Assembly (NCBI GenBank): GCA_036400075.1
Contig: DASWLV010000252.1
Location: forward strand, 1-36,399
DNA: 36,399 nt
From: JALZCH01 sp036400075
GTDB taxonomy: Bacteria; Acidobacteriota; Blastocatellia; Pyrinomonadales; Pyrinomonadaceae
Direction of reading: 5' to 3'
Under the pieces are notes generated by a model. That model did not search any database. It worked only from the letters and a program-made list of their open reading frames with translations, and had not been told where the DNA came from. Of the stretch, positions 34,032 to 36,399 are shown piece by piece (position 1 is the stretch's first letter; each line of letters opens with the position of its first letter). The position numbers were made by a program, and so were the translations under genes.

Positions 34032-35432
34032 TTATTTCCGCTTCCACCGAACGCCGTCTTTCGTGTCTTCGAGAATGATTCCCTTGGCGGCAAGCAAATC
34101 ACGGATTTCGTCCGAACGCGCGAAATTGCGGTTTCGGCGCGCTTCCTGACGTTCATCAATCAAGGCTTGAATTTCCGAATCGAGCATTTCTTCCCGTTCT
34201 TTGCCAAAAATGCCGAAAACGGAATCGAATTTTGCAATCGCGTCGAGAACAAGATTTCGATCATCCGCGCGCACTGCATCACTCGCCAAAGCAGTGTTAA
34301 CTTCCCGGACGAGATTATGAAGCGCGGCAAGCGCAACCGAAGTATTAAGATTGTCGTCCATCGCGTCTTCAAATTGTTTCAGAGAATCCAGAACAATTCT
34401 TTCTACTTCCGGGTTTAGACCGCTTTCGACGCGAGCTTCGGCAACGCGGCGGCGAAAATCCCGCAAGCGTTCAATTGTATTTTCTGCGCCTTGCAAATTC
34501 TCAAACGTAAAATTGAGCTGATTGTCATACGGCACGCTCAAAAGCAAATAGCGAATCGCCAGCGGATTATTTCCGCGCGCTCGAAGATCGCGAAGAGTAA
34601 AATCGTTGCCGAGCGTTTTCGCCATTTTTTCGCCGTCAATTTTCAAAAACTCGCCATGCAGCCAATATTTGGAAAACAATTTTCCGGTTGCGCCTTCGCT
34701 TTGGGCGATTTCGTTTTCGTGATGCGGAAACTGCAAATCAATTCCGCCTGCGTGAATGTCGAAAGTTTCGCCTAAATATTTCATAGACATCGCCGAGCAT
34801 TCGATATGCCAGCCTGGACGCCCGCGACCGAAAGGCGCGTCCCAACCTGCGGGTTCGTCCGCATCAACAAATTTCCAGAGCGCAAAATCGCGCGCGTTTT
34901 CCTTGTCGTATTTGTCGGTGTCAACCCGACCCGAACCGCCTTCGATATTGCCTTCAAAACTGATTTTCGAGAGCTTTCCGTATTCGGGAAACGCGGAAAT
35001 TCGATAATAAATCGAACCGCCCGCTTCGTAAGCTCGCCCGTTTTCCATCAGCTTTTGAATGATTTCGATCATTTCAGGGATGTGTTCGGTCGCGCGCGGC
35101 GCAATGTCCGGTCTCTCGTTTCCAAGCGCGTCCGCATCTTCCCAAAACGCTTCGATAAACGGCTGGACAAATTCGTCAATCGTCTTTCTGGCTTCTTTCG
35201 ATTTTTCGATAATCCGGTCGTCAACGTCTGTCAAATTCATTACGTGCATCACGTTATAGCCTTTGAATTTCAGATAACGCCGCAGCAAATCGCCGAACGC
35301 AAACGTGCGAAAATTGCCGATATGCGCGAAATTCCAAACTGTTGGACCGCACAAATACATCCTGACTTCGTTGTCCTGCAAAGGTATAAAATCTTCGGTT
35401 TTGTTTGTTAAATTATTATGAAATCTAAGCAT
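34032..35432 (-). CDS. cysS: Cysteinyl-tRNA synthetase
   Basis: This 466-aa class I synthetase has the HIGH-type signature HIGN (37-40) and the KMSKS-type signature KMAKT (269-273). Zinc ligands are C28, C212, H237 and E241 at the expected spacing. FAHIGNFRTF and GWHIECSAMSMKYLGETFDI are typical of CysRS, as is the C-terminal DALR-like helical part. It charges tRNA-Cys. The length is normal. The KMAKT variant is a tolerated substitution. No Shine-Dalgarno is seen before the ATG. A heptad-rich repeat region lies upstream. Confidence 0.95.
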   Translation of the reverse strand: MLRFHNNLTNKTEDFIPLQDNEVRMYLCGPTVWNFAHIGNFRTFAFGDLLRRYLKFKGYNVMHVMNLTDVDDRIIEKSKEARKTIDEFVQPFIEAFWEDADALGNERPDIAPRATEHIPEMIEIIQKLMENGRAYEAGGSIYYRISAFPEYGKLSKISFEGNIEGGSGRVDTDKYDKENARDFALWKFVDADEPAGWDAPFGRGRPGWHIECSAMSMKYLGETFDIHAGGIDLQFPHHENEIAQSEGATGKLFSKYWLHGEFLKIDGEKMAKTLGNDFTLRDLRARGNNPLAIRYLLLSVPYDNQLNFTFENLQGAENTIERLRDFRRRVAEARVESGLNPEVERIVLDSLKQFEDAMDDNLNTSVALAALHNLVREVNTALASDAVRADDRNLVLDAIAKFDSVFGIFGKEREEMLDSEIQALIDERQEARRNRNFARSDEIRDLLAAKGIILEDTKDGVRWKRK

Positions 35433-35436
35433 AAAT

Positions 35437-35511
35437 AACTGAGAACTGAGAGCGGAAAACGGAGAACCGAATGTGTATTTTAGTTCTCATTTCTTCGTTC
35501 TCAGTTTTCCA
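35437..35511. repeat. Degenerate heptad-repeat palindrome between cysS and ywbE
   Basis: The left half is in 7-nt register: AACTGAG, AACTGAG, AGCGGAA, AACGGAG, AACCGAA (35437-35471). The right half is TTCTCAT, TTCTTCG, TTCTCAG, TTTTCCA (35484-35511). The inverted pair AACTGAGAAC/GTTCTCAGTT (35437-35446 / 35497-35506) is perfect. The right half overlaps the end of the ywbE coding region. Confidence 0.7.
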
Positions 35512-35704
35512 TTTCTAAAATTTCCTGCACACGTCCGACCTGTCCATCAGTCAGACGCACTTTGATTCCGTGCGGGTGAGACTGCGAATTGGTCAAAATG
35601 TCTTTTACGACGCCCTCGGTGCGTTTTCCGGTGCGCTGGTCTTGTTTTAAAACAATTGCGACGCGCGAACCCGGTCGAATGTCTTTTCTGTTTTGTGAAT
35701 TCAT
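35501..35704 (-). CDS. ywbE: YwbE-family protein
   Basis: This 67-aa protein matches the short YwbE/DUF2196 family over its whole length: DIRPGSRVAIVLKQDQRTGK, TEGVVKDILTNSQSHPHGIK and VRLTDGQVGRVQEIL. It is predicted to be a small beta-barrel of unknown role. Its ATG overlaps the stop of the upstream 140-aa gene by 4 nt (ATGA), implying coupled translation. The last few codons fall inside the heptad repeat. Confidence 0.9.
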   Translation of the reverse strand: MNSQNRKDIRPGSRVAIVLKQDQRTGKRTEGVVKDILTNSQSHPHGIKVRLTDGQVGRVQEILEMEN

Positions 35705-36123
35705 TTTGGTAAATCCGGCTCAATATATTTTGCTCTGGCTGCGGGCGAAAATAAAACCTCGCGGCTGTAAAACTTTAGCGGCAAGCCCGAATCGCCGCAA
35801 GTTTCGATTACTTCGTTTGCCAACAAAGCGATAGAACCTTTGTCTTTTATATTACCTAAAAAATCGGAAACCGTTCGCATCCAGAAAACTGTCAAAGTCT
35901 CGTGATAACCGCGCGTCGGCGTATTCGGAACGTTGTGCGCCGCATTTAATTTAAAAATTCCGTCGCGCATTTTCCCTGTCGCCGTTTCCAAATCCGGTTC
36001 GCGCAGACAATACCAGAGCGCGGCGGTCAAATGCGCGGCGTGCGTCCATTCCTTCTCCGAAACGGTGCAGTTTTCAAAGCGTTCGATTAACAATTCGATT
36101 TCGCCGTCTGTTTTATAAATCAT
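35701..36123 (-). CDS. Conserved-looking hypothetical protein (140 aa)
   Basis: I cannot name the family. It has the His motif EWTHAAHLTAALWYCLREP (24-42) and a second conserved-looking block LNAAHNVPNTPTRGYHETLT (58-77), both rich in His and possibly metal- or ligand-binding. No signal peptide or membrane segment is seen. GGAGG lies 4 nt before the ATG (complement of 36128-36132). It is translationally coupled to ywbE through ATGA. Confidence 0.8.
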   Translation of the reverse strand: MIYKTDGEIELLIERFENCTVSEKEWTHAAHLTAALWYCLREPDLETATGKMRDGIFKLNAAHNVPNTPTRGYHETLTVFWMRTVSDFLGNIKDKGSIALLANEVIETCGDSGLPLKFYSREVLFSPAARAKYIEPDLPK

Positions 36124-36135
36124 ATTTCCTCCAAA

Positions 36136-36170
36136 TAAAAAAGCTGCGGGACTTGGAATCCCGCAGCTTT
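36136..36170 (-). terminator. Intrinsic terminator after the edge gene
   Basis: AAAGCTGCGGGA (36140-36151) pairs with TCCCGCAGCTTT (36159-36170) around a 7-nt loop. On the minus strand it is followed by a T-run. It lies 22 nt after the stop of the gene ending at 36193. Confidence 0.85.
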
Positions 36171-36192
36171 GGCTTTTTGTAAGTGCGGAATT

Positions 36193-36399
36193 TTACAACA
36201 AATTGAAATGTTCGGCAATTCGTCGCGCGGTTTCTTGCGGCGAAAGATCGGTGTTGTCAACAATCAGACTTTTGCGCGCATTAATGGGTTGAAACAATTC
36301 GTATTTGTCCAGCAATTCATTCAAAATATTTAGATTGTTTGCTTTGCCGTACTTTTTGCGGCTTTCTGCCAAAACGCGCTTTTCCAATTCTTCGCGTCG
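36193..36399 (-). CDS. C-terminal fragment of a possible P-loop kinase/ATPase
   Basis: The frame is open to the window edge (RREE before the internal TTG at 36387), so the true start lies outside. The 68 visible residues contain KKYGKANNLNILNELLDKYE and SLIVDNTDLSPQETARRIAE. An 'I-V-D-N-T-x-L-S/T-P-x-E-T-A-x-x-I' tail is common at the end of small-molecule kinases and cytidylate-kinase-like P-loop proteins. The Walker motifs, if any, are not in the window, so this is a guess. Confidence 0.5.
   Translation of the reverse strand, partial: RREELEKRVLAESRKKYGKANNLNILNELLDKYELFQPINARKSLIVDNTDLSPQETARRIAEHFNLL

Overview
The window looks like chromosomal DNA of an Acidobacteriota member, most likely class Blastocatellia (Pyrinomonadaceae-like). 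This is inferred from the mix of a large Oar-type TonB-dependent receptor with an N-terminal carboxypeptidase-regulatory-like domain, several secreted proteins built from FG-GAP/VCBS and delta-60 repeats, a CSLREAI/choice-of-anchor Q protein, moderate GC, and frequent lack of Shine-Dalgarno sequences. No 16S or other decisive marker is present. No transposase, integrase, prophage, CRISPR array or rRNA was seen.

Layout. Positions 1-131 hold the end of a STAS-domain gene and its terminator. Positions 292-6345 hold a secreted TPR protein and the TonB-dependent receptor; the receptor's stop codon coincides with the edge of a 135-bp palindromic MITE-like element. A UvrD/PcrA-like helicase follows on the minus strand (6514-8586). 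Next is a plus-strand metal (probably copper) cassette at 8673-14241: a MerR regulator, a MerR-type promoter with a 20-bp spacer, a Cu(I) P1B-ATPase with YHS and CPMHPE-type metal domains, a small Cys-rich exported protein, and a cupredoxin fused to a predicted outer-membrane barrel. ybaB-recR (14331-15333) faces a phosphoribosyltransferase and a Nudix hydrolase across a heptad-built palindrome. Positions 16832-22073 hold a secreted metzincin-type protease with FG-GAP repeats, a CSLREAI surface protein and a GlcD-type FAD oxidase that carries a four-copy heptamer in its coding sequence.

Positions 22124-24988 (minus) hold a P-loop NTPase and a kinesin-light-chain-type TPR protein, a STAND-like pair in which the NTPase frame is cut by an in-frame amber codon. 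After tRNA-Arg(CCG) come a MOSC protein and a TPR protein overlapping by ATGA. A 1124-aa delta-60/FG-GAP protein lies upstream of a 74-aa protein, followed by a class III aminotransferase, a GT-C membrane glycosyltransferase, cysS, a ywbE-type gene, a conserved hypothetical, and the end of a possible P-loop kinase at the window edge.

The observations most worth following are: (1) a family of heptamer-in-register repeats and palindromes with a different unit at each site (14641, 15337, 21372, 35437); (2) the TA-flanked MITE that rebuilt a stop codon; (3) the amber-interrupted NTPase/TPR pair; and (4) the copper cassette with its cupredoxin-barrel fusion.
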